Below, in pieces: positions 28,520 through 38,412 of a stretch of 64,000 nt of DNA; the first letter of the stretch is position 1, and each line of letters opens with the position of its first letter. The position numbers and the translations under genes are program-made. Location: contig NZ_JAKSYL010000146.1 of NCBI RefSeq assembly GCF_022829515.1, positions 62,001-126,000 on the forward strand, written 5' to 3'. The notes beneath the pieces are model-generated. The model was not told where the DNA came from and ran no database searches. It was given only the letters and a program-made list of their open reading frames with translations. This DNA is from Methylobacterium sp. J-048 (GTDB lineage Bacteria; Pseudomonadota; Alphaproteobacteria; Rhizobiales; Beijerinckiaceae).

Positions 28520-29314
28520 TCAATCGATCCGGCGCATCATCATCGGCTCGGCGACCATTTTCACCGGCTTGCCCCGGCCGATCAGGATCGCCGCCCGGGA
28601 GCGTTCGGGATCGTCCTCGAAGCGGGTACGGACCCAGCTCACCAGGAACTTCACGTATTCCGAGGCCAGGAGCTTGGCCGCGGGCGGGCTCTGCCACCAG
28701 CGGTCGGCATCCAATCCCTCGGTGACGACCGGATGCGGCAGGACCCGGTCGCTGTCCTGGAGCGCGTGGTCCAGCTCGATCAGGGTGCGCGGCATGTGGT
28801 AATTCGAGGTCACCACCGCGACGGTGCTGAAGCGGTGCGCCCGCATCCAGCGCCGGGTCTCGATCGCGTTGCCGATGGTGTTGCGCGCCCGGTAGTCGAG
28901 ATCGACGCAACAGGCGATCAGAGTGCGCTGGGTCGGGTTGAGCCGGGCGATCTCGTCGCGGCTGGTGCGCTCGTTGACCCCCGTGATGAGCAGGCGCCGT
29001 CCGTAGCCGCCGGCCAAGAGATCGATCGCGTCGCCGATCCGCTGCGCCCCGCCGGTGAGCGCCACGATGCCGTCGGCGCGATCGGCCGGATACCGCTCGT
29101 GGCGGGCGAGGACGCTGACGAAGGCGAGGAAGCCCGCGAACAGCACCAGCATGCCGAAGCCGGCGCCGAGGCTGCAGACCCACAGAGCGCGCCGGCCCCG
29201 GCGAAGCGGATGTGCCGGCGCGGCGCGGCGGCGCGGCGGGACCCGCTCGTTCCAGGCCCAGCCGATCGCGTCGGTCGGGTAGGGGGCCGGTGCGCGTTGC
29301 ATCCGCGTGGTCAT
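28520..29314 (-). CDS. YdcF/SanA-like DUF218 membrane protein
   Basis: The 264-aa product has one membrane helix (LWVCSLGAGFGMLVLFAGFL) and a DUF218 domain: ADGIVALTGGAQRI, GGYGRRLLITGVNERTSRDE, RNTIGNAIETRRWMRAH and VTSNYHMPRTLIEL. Proteins of this group are associated with envelope functions such as cell-wall permeability. The start is uncertain (ATG at 29374, 29314 or 29302). It is convergent with the gene at 28160. Confidence 0.82.
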   Translation of the reverse strand: MTTRMQRAPAPYPTDAIGWAWNERVPPRRRAAPAHPLRRGRRALWVCSLGAGFGMLVLFAGFLAFVSVLARHERYPADRADGIVALTGGAQRIGDAIDLLAGGYGRRLLITGVNERTSRDEIARLNPTQRTLIACCVDLDYRARNTIGNAIETRRWMRAHRFSTVAVVTSNYHMPRTLIELDHALQDSDRVLPHPVVTEGLDADRWWQSPPAAKLLASEYVKFLVSWVRTRFEDDPERSRAAILIGRGKPVKMVAEPMMMRRID

Positions 29315-29454
29315 CCTCCGGAGGATCGGCGCCGAATGCGGCAGCCCAGAGGCGGCCGGATCGGCTCCATCCACACCGCCGCGATATCCTTTCCCGATCG
29401 TTAACGTTTTGCCTGGACGCCCTGTTTCCCCTGAATGCCCCTGTCGTTACGGGG

Positions 29455-30423
29455 TCAGGATAGGAACCGCCGCACGGTGATCCGCGAGACCACGCCGGTG
29501 ACCAGCGATGCGATCACGCCGATCAGGATGATGCTGGCATAGCCGCGCAGCCCGACCTGGACGGCGCCGAACAGCGCCTCGACCTCCTGGCCCGCCGGTC
29601 CGGAGCGGGCCGCCCGGGCGAGCAGCCCGGCAATCGCGAAGGCCAGGATCGCCAGCCCGGCCCCGATCGCGCCGCCGCGCAGGCCGAGCCCGAAGAACCG
29701 GCGCTGGAACGCCCGGGCGATGTAGTCGTCGTCGGCGCCGACGAAGTGGAGCACATCGACCACTTCGCGGTTGCCCGCCATGGCGCCCCGCGTGGCGAAG
29801 GTCACGGCAAGCCCCGTGGCCACCAGCACCAAAACCACCATCCCGATGCCGATGCCCACGAAGGCGTTCGCCGCCGTCGAGAGCCGCTGGAGCCAGAGCG
29901 CGTGGTCGTCCAGGCTCGCCACGCCGGGCAGCGCCTCGGTCAGGCGCGTGCGCAGGCGTTTCAGGTCCGCGCTTCGGCTGTCGGCGAGCTTGAGGGCGAT
30001 CAGGCGCGGCACCGGCAGGTCCGAGAGATCGAGGCCGCTGCCCAGCCACGGCTCCAGCAGCCGCTCGGCCTCCGCCTTGGAGAAGACCCGTGCTTCGGAA
30101 ATTCCGGGCTCGGATTTGGCGATTCCCTCGGCCCGGGCCACGTCGGAATCGACGTCCCGGCCAGGGCCGGGCCGCACCTGGATCGTCACCTCCTGGGCGA
30201 CGTCGCCCTGCCATTGCCCGGCATTCGTGGCGACGATCTCGGCCGCGCCCGCGCACAGGCCCGCCAGGAAGGTCAGGATCGCGATGACGGCAGCGAGCGA
30301 CCGCCCGGCCGTGGTGTCGGTGGGGACCAGGGCGGCGTTGCGGCGCAGGTTCGTCGGCAGGTTCGGATCCGCGGGGCCGGACTGGGCGTCTGCCTGCGCC
30401 CGGGTGGTTGCCGGCGCGCTCAT
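29455..30423 (-). CDS. ftsX: Cell division ABC transporter permease FtsX
   Basis: The 322-aa product has the FtsX plan: a short cytoplasmic N-terminus, a helix ([18 protein letters not shown]), a periplasmic domain, and three further helices ending in the [19 protein letters not shown] segment. With FtsE it couples ATP hydrolysis to peptidoglycan hydrolase control at the septum. Its ATG overlaps the ftsE stop by four bases. Confidence 0.92.
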   Translation of the reverse strand: MSAPATTRAQADAQSGPADPNLPTNLRRNAALVPTDTTAGRSLAAVIAILTFLAGLCAGAAEIVATNAGQWQGDVAQEVTIQVRPGPGRDVDSDVARAEGIAKSEPGISEARVFSKAEAERLLEPWLGSGLDLSDLPVPRLIALKLADSRSADLKRLRTRLTEALPGVASLDDHALWLQRLSTAANAFVGIGIGMVVLVLVATGLAVTFATRGAMAGNREVVDVLHFVGADDDYIARAFQRRFFGLGLRGGAIGAGLAILAFAIAGLLARAARSGPAGQEVEALFGAVQVGLRGYASIILIGVIASLVTGVVSRITVRRFLS

Positions 30424-31112
30424 TCCTCGATCCGCAGCCGGCCGTCGCCCAGCACCATGCGGCGGGCGTCGACAGCGTCCATGATGCCGAAATCGTGGGT
30501 CGCGATGATCACAGAGGTCCCGAGCTTGTTCAGCTCGAGGAACAACCGCAGCAGCCGCCGGCCGAGACCGGGATCGACGTTGCCGGTGGGCTCGTCGGCG
30601 AGCAGCAGGTCCGGCCGGGCGATCAGCGCCCGGGCGATGGCGGCGCGCTGCTTCTCCCCGCCCGACAGGAGCGGCGGCAGGGCGTGCATGCGCTCGCCGA
30701 GGCCGACCCAGCGCAGCAGCTCGACCACCTCGGCCCGGTAGCTCGCCTCGGACCGGCCCTGGACGCGCAGCGGCAGCGCCACGTTCTCGTAGGTGGTGAG
30801 ATGGTCGAGCAGGCGGAAATCCTGGAACACCACGCCCATGCGTCGGCGCAGGCCGGTGAGCGCTTTGGCCGAGATACCGCTGACCTCCTCGCCGAAGATC
30901 GAGACGAGCCCGCGGGTCGGCCGCACCGACAGCAGGATCAGCCGCAGCAGCGTCGTCTTTCCGGCGCCGGACGGGCCCGTGAGGAACTGGAACGAGCGCG
31001 GCGCGATCCGGAACGTCACGTCCGACAGCACCTCCGGCCCGAGGCCGTAGCGCATGCCGACATTCTCGAACTGCACCACCGGCCGTTCCGCGCCGGGCAG
31101 CAGGCTCTTCAT
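30420..31112 (-). CDS. ftsE: Cell division ATP-binding protein FtsE
   Basis: The 230-aa ATPase has Walker [10 protein letters not shown] (46-53), the signature [15 protein letters not shown], and Walker [15 protein letters not shown]. It pairs with FtsX, which overlaps it by four bases. The start at 31112 is chosen because the family begins here; the frame is open to 31241. Confidence 0.93.
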   Translation of the reverse strand: MKSLLPGAERPVVQFENVGMRYGLGPEVLSDVTFRIAPRSFQFLTGPSGAGKTTLLRLILLSVRPTRGLVSIFGEEVSGISAKALTGLRRRMGVVFQDFRLLDHLTTYENVALPLRVQGRSEASYRAEVVELLRWVGLGERMHALPPLLSGGEKQRAAIARALIARPDLLLADEPTGNVDPGLGRRLLRLFLELNKLGTSVIIATHDFGIMDAVDARRMVLGDGRLRIEE

Positions 31113-31309
31113 GCTCGCCTGTACGTTCAAAGCCGTGCCGGGTTTCGCCGATCCATGGTTCGAAATCGCCGGATGGGCGGGCGTTTTCAAGGCCAGGACA
31201 CTTTCACCGACGCTTAACCCTGTTCGGGCACGGTTTCGCAACTGATTTTGCCGTCCGGCTCCGACTTGGCCGATCGGGAACGATCCCTGATGGAACGAAT
31301 GGCGCGCGT

Positions 31310-32086
31310 ATGCTGATTGTCTGCCCGAGCTGCGCCAGCGAGTACCGGATCGACGCCGGCAAGGTCGGCATGGACGGCCGCTCGGTCCGCTGTGCGGCCT
31401 GCCGCGAGACCTGGTTTCTCACCCCCGCCGACGTGCTGGCCGGCCATGAGGCCGAACTGGCGGAGAAGGGCGAAGCGGAGCCCGATCCGGTCGCCGATGC
31501 AGCCTGGCAGGAGGCGACCGCGACCGTCCGGGCTGCCACCGACACATCAGAGCCACCGCCCGCCCGGCGTCGGGTGCCGGCGCGCCCGTCGCGCGGGAAC
31601 AGCCGGCGCGGGATCGTCGGCCTTTCGCCGTCGCTGGCCGTCGGGCTGACGCTGCTGGCGGCACTGCCGCTCATCTGCCTGGCCCGCACCAGCGTGGTCC
31701 GGGTGGTCCCTCAGACCGCCGCCCTGTTCGCCCGGGTCGGGCTGCCGGTGAATGTCCGGGGCATCGAGATTCGCGACGTGGTGGCGTTCAGCAGCCCTGC
31801 GGAGGACGGCCGCCCGCCGGAACTGGTGATCGAGGGCGACCTCGTCGGGATCGCCCGGACCGACGTGCCGGTCTCGGCGCTGAGCGTCGAGATTCGCGAC
31901 GCCGCCGGACGCGCACTTCGGACCTTCCCGGTCGCCCCGCCGCGGGCGGTGCTCGGCACGGCCGAGACGGCCCGGTTCCGCGGCAGCCTGGTGAGCCCGC
32001 CGGCCGCCGGCCGTGCCGTAGTGCTGCGCTTCGCCGACGCCCAGCCGTCGCGCGACGAACCTCAGCCGGTTGCGAGCGGCCACTGA
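31310..32086 (+). CDS. MJ0042-type zinc-ribbon membrane protein
   Basis: The 258-aa product begins MLIVCPSCASEYRID and carries a four-cysteine zinc ribbon (C5, C8, C28, C31) of MJ0042 type. It continues with a proline- and arginine-rich linker, one membrane helix at about 106-124, and a periplasmic domain with beta-like strands (VIEGDLVGIARTDVPVSALSV). The function is unknown. It is divergent from ftsE, a pairing I recall from other alphaproteobacteria but have not verified. Confidence 0.82.
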   Translation: MLIVCPSCASEYRIDAGKVGMDGRSVRCAACRETWFLTPADVLAGHEAELAEKGEAEPDPVADAAWQEATATVRAATDTSEPPPARRRVPARPSRGNSRRGIVGLSPSLAVGLTLLAALPLICLARTSVVRVVPQTAALFARVGLPVNVRGIEIRDVVAFSSPAEDGRPPELVIEGDLVGIARTDVPVSALSVEIRDAAGRALRTFPVAPPRAVLGTAETARFRGSLVSPPAAGRAVVLRFADAQPSRDEPQPVASGH

Positions 32087-32541
32087 ACGGAGCCGCGACT
32101 GGCCGCGCCCGTCCAGGTCCCAGCCGGATCATGGTTAACCCGGCACTGCAGGCTGCCGATTCTATGCCCGCGGCGGGATGTAATTTGTAAACTCACGAAG
32201 ATAAGTCTTTTCGCGGCGACTATTAGTTATATTCAGCGGTGTTGCGCTCGATAATACTTTTCGATCTGATTGGCTTATAGGCATAAAAGAGAGCTTCAGA
32301 GCTATACCACCTATCCACTAATAGCCTGAATTTCGAGTAAAATTGCCATTCTTTCGCCTTGAAGAGGCAGCTAATGCGCTCGCAGATTGCTTGAGGAAGC
32401 GCTGTTCATGATGCCCTTGGTATTCTGCGGGGGCTGTGCATCGCTATTGCTTCTCGATGTCGGATCTGAAACCCTAGGTCGGTCGTCACTCCAGACAGCC
32501 GTGGCGCGTGCTCAAATTCAGGGTTGTAGGGCCAATCTGAC
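32087..32541. other. AT-rich intergenic region before AraC-type gene
   Basis: About 455 bases, markedly AT-rich between 32180 and 32400, including TTTGTAAACTC and TAGTTATATTC tracts. It should hold the promoter of the AraC-type gene at 32542. No open frame looks coding. Confidence 0.4.
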
Positions 32542-33495
32542 GTGAGCGCCAAGACAACGGTCCCGGTCTTTTTCGGAACGACAGAATCGGTCGAGCCGAA
32601 GCAGGCGTTCGATTATTGGCGCAGCACGGTCGTCACCGGCACGGACCTGGTACAGCCCGATTCGGCCAAGCCGTTCGCGGCGTCCCGCCTGGTCGCCTCC
32701 TCCAATCACGGCGCGATCTTCCACACGAACAGCAGCCCGTACATTCTGGAGCGCAGGCCGAGCCACATGCGCCAGGATGGGCGCGACGAGGTCGGCATCA
32801 TGCTGATCGTTCGCGGGAACGGCTATCTCGAGCAGGTCAACAACGGGTCGCTGCTCTGCGCCGGCGACATCAGTTTCCAGACCTGGGGCCGGCCCGGCTC
32901 CGCGGGCGCCCTGACCGAGTTCGAGGAGATCCGGCTCACCGTGCCCCGGGCGACCTTCCTGGCGCATGTCGGCAACGTCGACGATTTCGCCGCCCGCAAG
33001 TTTGCCGCCGGACCGCTGAACGAACTCTTCGCCGCCTATCTCAAGGCCTTCGCGGGCTCGGTCACCAAGATGTCGGATGCGGAGACCGGCATCGCCGTCG
33101 AGGGCGCGCTCCACCTGCTGCGCGGCGTCATGACCAGCCAGAATGCCCGGGCGGATGGCGAGCTCTCGGTCAACGCACTCCGCTCCCTGGCGCTGGCGCG
33201 GATCGAGCATCGTCTGCACGATCCCGAATTTGGTCCAGATGCGCTGGCTGCGGACCTTCGGATCTCCCGTAGCCGACTCTACGCCGCCTTTGCCGGCGGG
33301 GAGGGGATCGCCGCCACGATCCGGGACGCGCGGCTCGACCGCGCGCATGATCGGATCGTGATGATGCGCAAGGCCGGCGCCCGGATCGCGTCGATCATGG
33401 CGAGTTGCGGCTTCACGGATCCGGCTGCCTTCAGCCGCGCATTCCGCCAGCGCTTCGGCTGCTCGCCCCGCGACCTCCTCGCCCAGGGTGCGTGA
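32542..33495 (+). CDS. AraC-family transcriptional regulator (paralogue 1)
   Basis: The 317-aa product has an N-terminal AraC-binding-like domain and a C-terminal double-HTH (LAADLRISRSRLYAAFAGGE, ASIMASCGFTDPAAFSRAF). The HTH pattern is canonical and intact. It starts with GTG. The inducer is unknown. The gene at 33701 is a close paralogue in the same orientation, 205 bases downstream. Confidence 0.9.
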   Translation: MSAKTTVPVFFGTTESVEPKQAFDYWRSTVVTGTDLVQPDSAKPFAASRLVASSNHGAIFHTNSSPYILERRPSHMRQDGRDEVGIMLIVRGNGYLEQVNNGSLLCAGDISFQTWGRPGSAGALTEFEEIRLTVPRATFLAHVGNVDDFAARKFAAGPLNELFAAYLKAFAGSVTKMSDAETGIAVEGALHLLRGVMTSQNARADGELSVNALRSLALARIEHRLHDPEFGPDALAADLRISRSRLYAAFAGGEGIAATIRDARLDRAHDRIVMMRKAGARIASIMASCGFTDPAAFSRAFRQRFGCSPRDLLAQGA

Positions 33496-33700
33496 CCGGA
33501 GCCGGATCCGCGTGCGCCTGATACCGCGTCGGACGGACGGCTGCCCCATAACGGCGCTCATGCCGGTGCAGAGACGGCATGCCCCGTGCGTCGGCCGTTC
33601 GGCCGATTGCGCGAAGCGGTCGAATCTGGAACGCGATCGCTGCTCAAGCGTAATCGGACACGAATTTCCGGCGGCGTGAGCATTTCGAGGTCATGGCACC

Positions 33701-34726
33701 GTGCGTGTCAAAGATAACATCCCCGTCTTCGTTCAATCGACGGACGTAGTCGATCAGAAGAGCGCGTTCGATTACTGGTGTGATACGGTGATGCCCGCCG
33801 GGGATATCAAGCGATATGAATCGGCTGTACCGTTTTCGGCCAGCCGCATGATCGCTGTCTCGAGCCACGGCACGATCATGCGCACCGTCAGCGGCCCGAT
33901 CGATGTCGAGCGCGCCGCACGCCACATCCGCCGCGATGGTAGCGACGAGATGTCGATCATGCTGATCGGCGCCGGGCGGGGCTATGTCGAGCAGGGTAAC
34001 AACGGCGCGCTCCTGCAGGTCGGTGATTTGGCGTTCCGCGCGATGGGCCAGCCCGGCGCCGCCGGGAGCCGGGACGGCTACGAGGAGATCCGCCTGATGG
34101 TGCCGCGGGCCGCGTTCCTGGAGCAGGTCGGCAACCCGCAGGACGTCAGCGGACGCAAGCTCGGCGACACGCCGCTGAAAGGGCTGTTGAACGCCTATCT
34201 CGGCGCGCTGGCGACCTCGGTGTCCGACATGTCCGAGGCGGAGACCGGCATCGCCGTCGAGGGCGTGCTGCATCTGCTCCACGGGGTCATCCACGGGCAG
34301 TCCGGGCCCGACGACGGCGAACTCTCCGCCGAGGCTTTGCGCTCGCTGGCACGCGCCCATATCCAGCGCCGTTTGCACGATCCCGAATTCGGTCCGAATG
34401 CCCTGGCCGCCGCCTTGCAGATCTCGCGCAGCCGCCTCTACGCGGCCTTCGCCGGCGGGCAGGGCATCGCGGCCACGATCCGCGACGCTCGCCTCGACCG
34501 CGCCCACGACCGGATCGTGATGATGCACAGTACCGGCGCCCGGATCGGGTCGATCATGGTGAGTTGCGGCTTCACCGACGCGGCCGCCTTCAGCCGCGCG
34601 TTCCGCCAACGCTTCGGCTTCGCCCCGCGCGACCTCGCCGCCCAGGGGGCGGGCTCGAGCATCGGATCGCCAGGCGCCGACCGCCCGGAGGATCTCCGGC
34701 GCTTGTCATTCCCGTTGAGCGCGTAG
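33701..34726 (+). CDS. AraC-family transcriptional regulator (paralogue 2)
   Basis: The 341-aa product aligns along its whole length with the product of 32542: AFDYWCDTVMPAGD against AFDYWRSTVVTGTD near the start, and ALQISRSRLYAAFAGGQGIA with GARIGSIMVSCGFTDAAAF in the HTH region. The GTG start is at 33701. The C-terminus is about 25 residues longer. The two genes form a tandem duplication; each may control the other or a common target set, which cannot be seen here. Confidence 0.9.
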   Translation: MRVKDNIPVFVQSTDVVDQKSAFDYWCDTVMPAGDIKRYESAVPFSASRMIAVSSHGTIMRTVSGPIDVERAARHIRRDGSDEMSIMLIGAGRGYVEQGNNGALLQVGDLAFRAMGQPGAAGSRDGYEEIRLMVPRAAFLEQVGNPQDVSGRKLGDTPLKGLLNAYLGALATSVSDMSEAETGIAVEGVLHLLHGVIHGQSGPDDGELSAEALRSLARAHIQRRLHDPEFGPNALAAALQISRSRLYAAFAGGQGIAATIRDARLDRAHDRIVMMHSTGARIGSIMVSCGFTDAAAFSRAFRQRFGFAPRDLAAQGAGSSIGSPGADRPEDLRRLSFPLSA

Positions 34727-34803
34727 CGGCGGGCGACCCGCGAGAGCCGCACCGCCGTCTTCGTTCTCGACGGCAAGCGCGTAGGGTTTGCCCGGGGACC
34801 CGA

Positions 34804-35979
34804 TCAGATCCGGCCGCCGCGGGGATCGGTGACCGGCCGTCCAGGCTCCGTCGCGGCACCCGCGGCGTCCCGCGCCGAGCCGGCGACGCGCTGGACGAGC
34901 CGGATCGCCGCGACCCCGACCCGGGCGATCCGAATCTGGCCAGGCAGTTGCCGCGGACCGATCGGACGGTAGGCGAGGCGCGGGCCGGCCCGTTCGGCCT
35001 CGGCGATCGCCTGCCCGAGCGGCAGCGCCGCGATCCGGCCGGCCTCCGCGGGCGGGATCCCGATGGCGCGCGCCCAGGCTTGGTTCTCACGCAGGCTGCC
35101 CGCGCCGTGAAGGCGCCGGAACCGCCGCCGCCAGAGGTAGCGGCGCACGACCCGAGGAAAGGTTTCCATCCGGGCGTCGCACAGCGCGTCCGGCTCCTCG
35201 CAGCGGGACCGGATCGTGTCGGCGACGCCGCCGGGGGCGCGGCCGGTGAGCCGGGCCGAGATGGTCACGCAGACATCGGAGGCGTGCCGGACCCGCAACC
35301 CGTGCTCGATCAGCCGCGCGATGAAGGCGCCGTCCTCGCCGAGCGGGATCTCCGGCATGCCGCCGACTGCGCGATAGGCCTTGCGGGTCACCGCCAGGGT
35401 CGCGCCGATCGCGGTCCGGTGGCAGGGCCAGGGATCGTGCGGATCCGGGTCGATCCGGGCCTCGGCCTCGGTGATCAGGGCGTCGTAGATATCCTCCAGG
35501 CGGCCGCGGGCGGGCAACGACGGCGGCAGCAATGCGGCCTCCGCGGCGTCGAGTTCGACCCGTCCGGCGACCGCGTCGGCGCCGGCCTCGATGGCGGCGC
35601 GGTTGCGGGCGACCCAGTTCGGCGGCACGCGGCTGTCGGCATCGGTGGACAGGATCATCCCCGCATTCCCTGCATCCCCCAGCCAGGACGCTGCCGCATC
35701 CATGGCTCGGCGCCGCGCCCAGCCGGCATGCGCGCCGGCAAAATCCTCGCTCTCGACCCGCACCGGAATCGACAGGGTCGGCACCAGCCGGGCCACGAGG
35801 GCGTCGGTCCCGTCCGTGCAATTGTTCAGGAACAGCACCAGCCCGAGGCTCCCCGAGGCCAACCCGACCTGCGCGTCGATGGCCCGGAGGCAGGCCTCGA
35901 TCCGCTCGATCTCGTTGCGCACCGGGATCGCGACGATCGCGCGGGGTGTGGAAGCGTCTGGCTGGGTGGTACGCGTCAC
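34804..35979 (-). CDS. Family 2 glycosyltransferase
   Basis: The 391-aa product has a GT2 fold: RAIVAIPVRNEIERIEACL at the start, the metal-binding LSTDADSRVPPNW, and LGEDGAFIARLIEHGLRV with an acidic catalytic segment. It has no clear membrane helix at the end. It would transfer a sugar to an unknown acceptor, possibly envelope polysaccharide. It lies upstream-to-downstream beside a thioredoxin gene on the same strand (120-base gap), which need not be functionally linked. Confidence 0.85.
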   Translation of the reverse strand: MTRTTQPDASTPRAIVAIPVRNEIERIEACLRAIDAQVGLASGSLGLVLFLNNCTDGTDALVARLVPTLSIPVRVESEDFAGAHAGWARRRAMDAAASWLGDAGNAGMILSTDADSRVPPNWVARNRAAIEAGADAVAGRVELDAAEAALLPPSLPARGRLEDIYDALITEAEARIDPDPHDPWPCHRTAIGATLAVTRKAYRAVGGMPEIPLGEDGAFIARLIEHGLRVRHASDVCVTISARLTGRAPGGVADTIRSRCEEPDALCDARMETFPRVVRRYLWRRRFRRLHGAGSLRENQAWARAIGIPPAEAGRIAALPLGQAIAEAERAGPRLAYRPIGPRQLPGQIRIARVGVAAIRLVQRVAGSARDAAGAATEPGRPVTDPRGGRI

Positions 35980-36099
35980 CGGGAACGATCTCCGTCTCGA
36001 GCCCCGCGGACGGGGCGGCCCGGCTATGGCGGAGACAGCCTGAACGGAACCGGAAGGTTTCGCGAGCCCGCGGATGCCGGGCGGTGCGGCGGCCGGGTT

Positions 36100-36492
36100 C
36101 TACAGCGTCTTCTCCAGCAGGCCCTCGATCCATTCCGGCTGGGTCTCGCCCACCGAGCGGCCGGTCTCGGTCTCGCCCTTGTAGGCGATGAGCGTGCTTT
36201 GCATCCGCACGTTGAGGCGCCGCAGGAGGTCCTTCTGGCTGTCGAAGTCGATGTCGAAGACCTGAAGCTCCTTGAAGCGCGGCTCGGCGGCGAGCTTGGC
36301 CAGGATCGGCTTCTGGGTCTTGCAGATCGGGCACCAGGGGGCGCTGACCTCGACCAGGATCGGCTTGCCGCTCTTCTGCGCCGCCTCGAAGGCCGCGGCC
36401 GAGAACGGCATCGCCTCGCCGGCCGAGGCCGGCGACAGGCCGGCGGCCATGGCAAGACAGGCCAGCGCTAGGGTTGCGCGACGGTTCTTCAT
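36100..36492 (-). CDS. Periplasmic thioredoxin-like protein
   Basis: The 130-aa product has a signal peptide (ATLALACLAMAAGLSPASA) and a thioredoxin fold with the redox motif WCPIC (C54, C57) and the cis-Pro region QSTLIAYKG, in which the usual Pro before the threonine is not obvious. It probably reduces or oxidises disulphides in the periplasm. The start is the ATG before the leader. Confidence 0.85.
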   Translation of the reverse strand: MKNRRATLALACLAMAAGLSPASAGEAMPFSAAAFEAAQKSGKPILVEVSAPWCPICKTQKPILAKLAAEPRFKELQVFDIDFDSQKDLLRRLNVRMQSTLIAYKGETETGRSVGETQPEWIEGLLEKTL

Positions 36493-36621
36493 CAGCGTTT
36501 CCTCCGGCGCCGCGATCTGTCTCGTCGTTCGGCGTCCTTTCCATCGTGGTTACACGACCCGGCCCGAAACGGAGCCTCGGTTGCGGAAATCCGGGCCGGA
36601 ACGCCGATCCGGCCTGTCACA

Positions 36622-36918
36622 TCATCGAGAGGTTTCGCCCGACCGGTCCTGCTCGACCAGGTCCGCCACGTCCTGCGCGTCGACCGCATCCATCGGACGC
36701 CGGATCCGCAGCGCCCGCGTCGGCGTCCCGGCCCGCATCACCAGCACGATGGTCTCCATGTCGGGGCAGCCGGGGTCGGCGCAGGCGATCTCGTTCACCG
36801 CCAGCGCGTCGGCTTCGGTCAGGCCGAGGGCGGCGATCAGGTCCCGCTTCAGCCGCGCCGCGATCTCGGCACGCTCCGCCGAGCGGGCGCGCCACGCTCT
36901 CAGACTAACGAACGCCAT
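36622..36918 (-). CDS. Conserved hypothetical protein, 98 aa
   Basis: The product contains AVNEIACADPGCPDMETIVL, a pattern with two cysteines that I associate with conserved alphaproteobacterial small proteins, and ends with a charged tail. No function is known to me. It lies upstream of the thioredoxin-like gene on the same strand (129 bases). Confidence 0.6.
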   Translation of the reverse strand: MAFVSLRAWRARSAERAEIAARLKRDLIAALGLTEADALAVNEIACADPGCPDMETIVLVMRAGTPTRALRIRRPMDAVDAQDVADLVEQDRSGETSR

Positions 36919-37190
36919 GCCGAATGGTCTTCCCTGTGGCGAAGGCCGCGATGATATGCCGGTCTCTCAAGGGCGCGATGCGATTCGGCCGATCTCGATC
37001 CGATCGTGCTGCGCCGTTTATAAGCGTCTCACACATCGCCCGGTCACCGGGTGCCTGGCTTTGCACATCACGGAGCAGAGGGCGTTTTGTGAGAGGCTAT
37101 GAAACGGGTCAAGCGGTCGGCCCCCTTCGCGACCGCAACAAACGCCGTGCTCGACCGTAATGCCTGCGCGCGCGCAGAGGACTTGAGAAC

Positions 37191-37838
37191 TTGCGACCCT
37201 GGCGAGACGGACCGGGTGACCGGCGGAGCTATCACCACGGGAACCTCAAGGAGGCCCTGATCGAGGCCGCGCGACGGTTCATTGCCGAGCGCGGCATCGG
37301 CGGTTTCGCCCTGGTCGATGCCGCCCGCCTGGTCGGGGTGACGCCGGCGGCTCTGTACCGGCACTTCCGCGGCCGCGAGGCGCTGCTGGAGGAGCTGGCC
37401 GGGCGCGGCTTTGCCGAACTCGCCGCCCGGCTGGCGCGGGCGCTGACCTCCCGGGGCACGCCCCTCGAACGCTTCACCCGGATGGGCGAAGCCTATCTGG
37501 CTTTCGCCGAAGAGGAGCCAGCCTATTACGCGGCGATCTTCGAGACCCGCGGCGCCGTCGCCAGCCCCCCTGAGACCGAGACGTCGCCCGGTCGCCCGTC
37601 CCCCTTCGACCTGCTGGTCGAGGCGCTGCAGGCGACCTTCGCGGACGGGTTCGGGGGCGTCGCACCCCGGTTCATCGCCCTCGAAGTCTGGGCGCTCGCC
37701 CACGGCCTTGCGACCCTCTCGGCCGCCGGGCACCTGCCGCGGGGACCGGGCTTTCCGGACAAGTACGAGCTTCTGCGCGCCGGGGTGCTGGCCCTGGTCC
37801 ATGGCGCGGCACAATCGGGCGACCGATCCCGGTCTTGA
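37191..37838 (+). CDS. TetR/AcrR-family transcriptional regulator
   Basis: The 215-aa product has a standard TetR HTH (NLKEALIEAARRFIAERG, DAARLVGVTPAALYRHFRGR) at about residues 17-62 and a ligand-binding C-terminal domain. It starts with TTG at 37191 and has GAGG 11 bases upstream. The target is unknown; no divergent neighbour is obvious. Confidence 0.88.
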   Translation: MRPWRDGPGDRRSYHHGNLKEALIEAARRFIAERGIGGFALVDAARLVGVTPAALYRHFRGREALLEELAGRGFAELAARLARALTSRGTPLERFTRMGEAYLAFAEEEPAYYAAIFETRGAVASPPETETSPGRPSPFDLLVEALQATFADGFGGVAPRFIALEVWALAHGLATLSAAGHLPRGPGFPDKYELLRAGVLALVHGAAQSGDRSRS

Positions 37839-37895
37839 AAGCTCGCCCGGGCACCCGCATGTTAACTCCGTTCACATGAGCAGCGGAGCCAAGCC

Positions 37896-38357
37896 GTGAC
37901 CACGCAATCCTCCTCCCCCTGGGCGACCGGCAAGCTCTGCCGGTCAGGCCCATTCCCCCGTCGGTCCCTCGAAATCGGCGCGATCGTCGTCGGCTTCATC
38001 TATTGGTGGCCTGTCGGCCTGGCGCTCGTTGCCTGGAAGGTCGCCGGCTACCCGGCCTTCGCGGAATTGCGCGATGCCGCCCGCCGGGGCGTGGCCGGCT
38101 TCGAAGGTGGCGGCCGCTCGGCCTCGCGCTTCGCCCGGGCCTTCGAGGCGGCCAATTACGGCGGCACCGGCAACGCCGCCTTCGATGCCTATCGTCGGAC
38201 CGAGCTCGACCGGCTCGAAGCCCAGCGCAAGGCGCTGGAAGACGAGAGCCGTGCCTTCACCGATTTCGTCGAGGAGCTGAGGCGGGCCAAGGACCGCGAG
38301 CAGTTCGACGCTTTCATGGCCAAGCGCCGGGGCGAGGGCGGGTCCTACACCGCCTGA
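37896..38357 (+). CDS. DUF2852 membrane protein
   Basis: The 153-aa product has one membrane helix (IVVGFIYWWPVGLALVAWK) followed by a helical cytoplasmic part rich in charged residues (RTELDRLEAQRKALEDESRA), the DUF2852 layout. The start is GTG. Its role is unknown. It is convergent with the chemoreceptor gene. Confidence 0.85.
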   Translation: MTTQSSSPWATGKLCRSGPFPRRSLEIGAIVVGFIYWWPVGLALVAWKVAGYPAFAELRDAARRGVAGFEGGGRSASRFARAFEAANYGGTGNAAFDAYRRTELDRLEAQRKALEDESRAFTDFVEELRRAKDREQFDAFMAKRRGEGGSYTA

Positions 38358-38365
38358 GCCTGAAC

Positions 38366-38405
38366 CGCAGACGGGACCCGGCCGGCAAGCCGAGCCCCGT
38401 CTGCG
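38366..38405. terminator. Hairpin between convergent genes
   Basis: A 10-bp perfect stem, CGCAGACGGG with CCCGTCTGCG, closes a 20-base GC-rich loop between the DUF2852 and chemoreceptor genes. There is no T-run, so its efficiency as a terminator is uncertain. Confidence 0.5.
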
Positions 38406-38412
38406 AGAGGCA

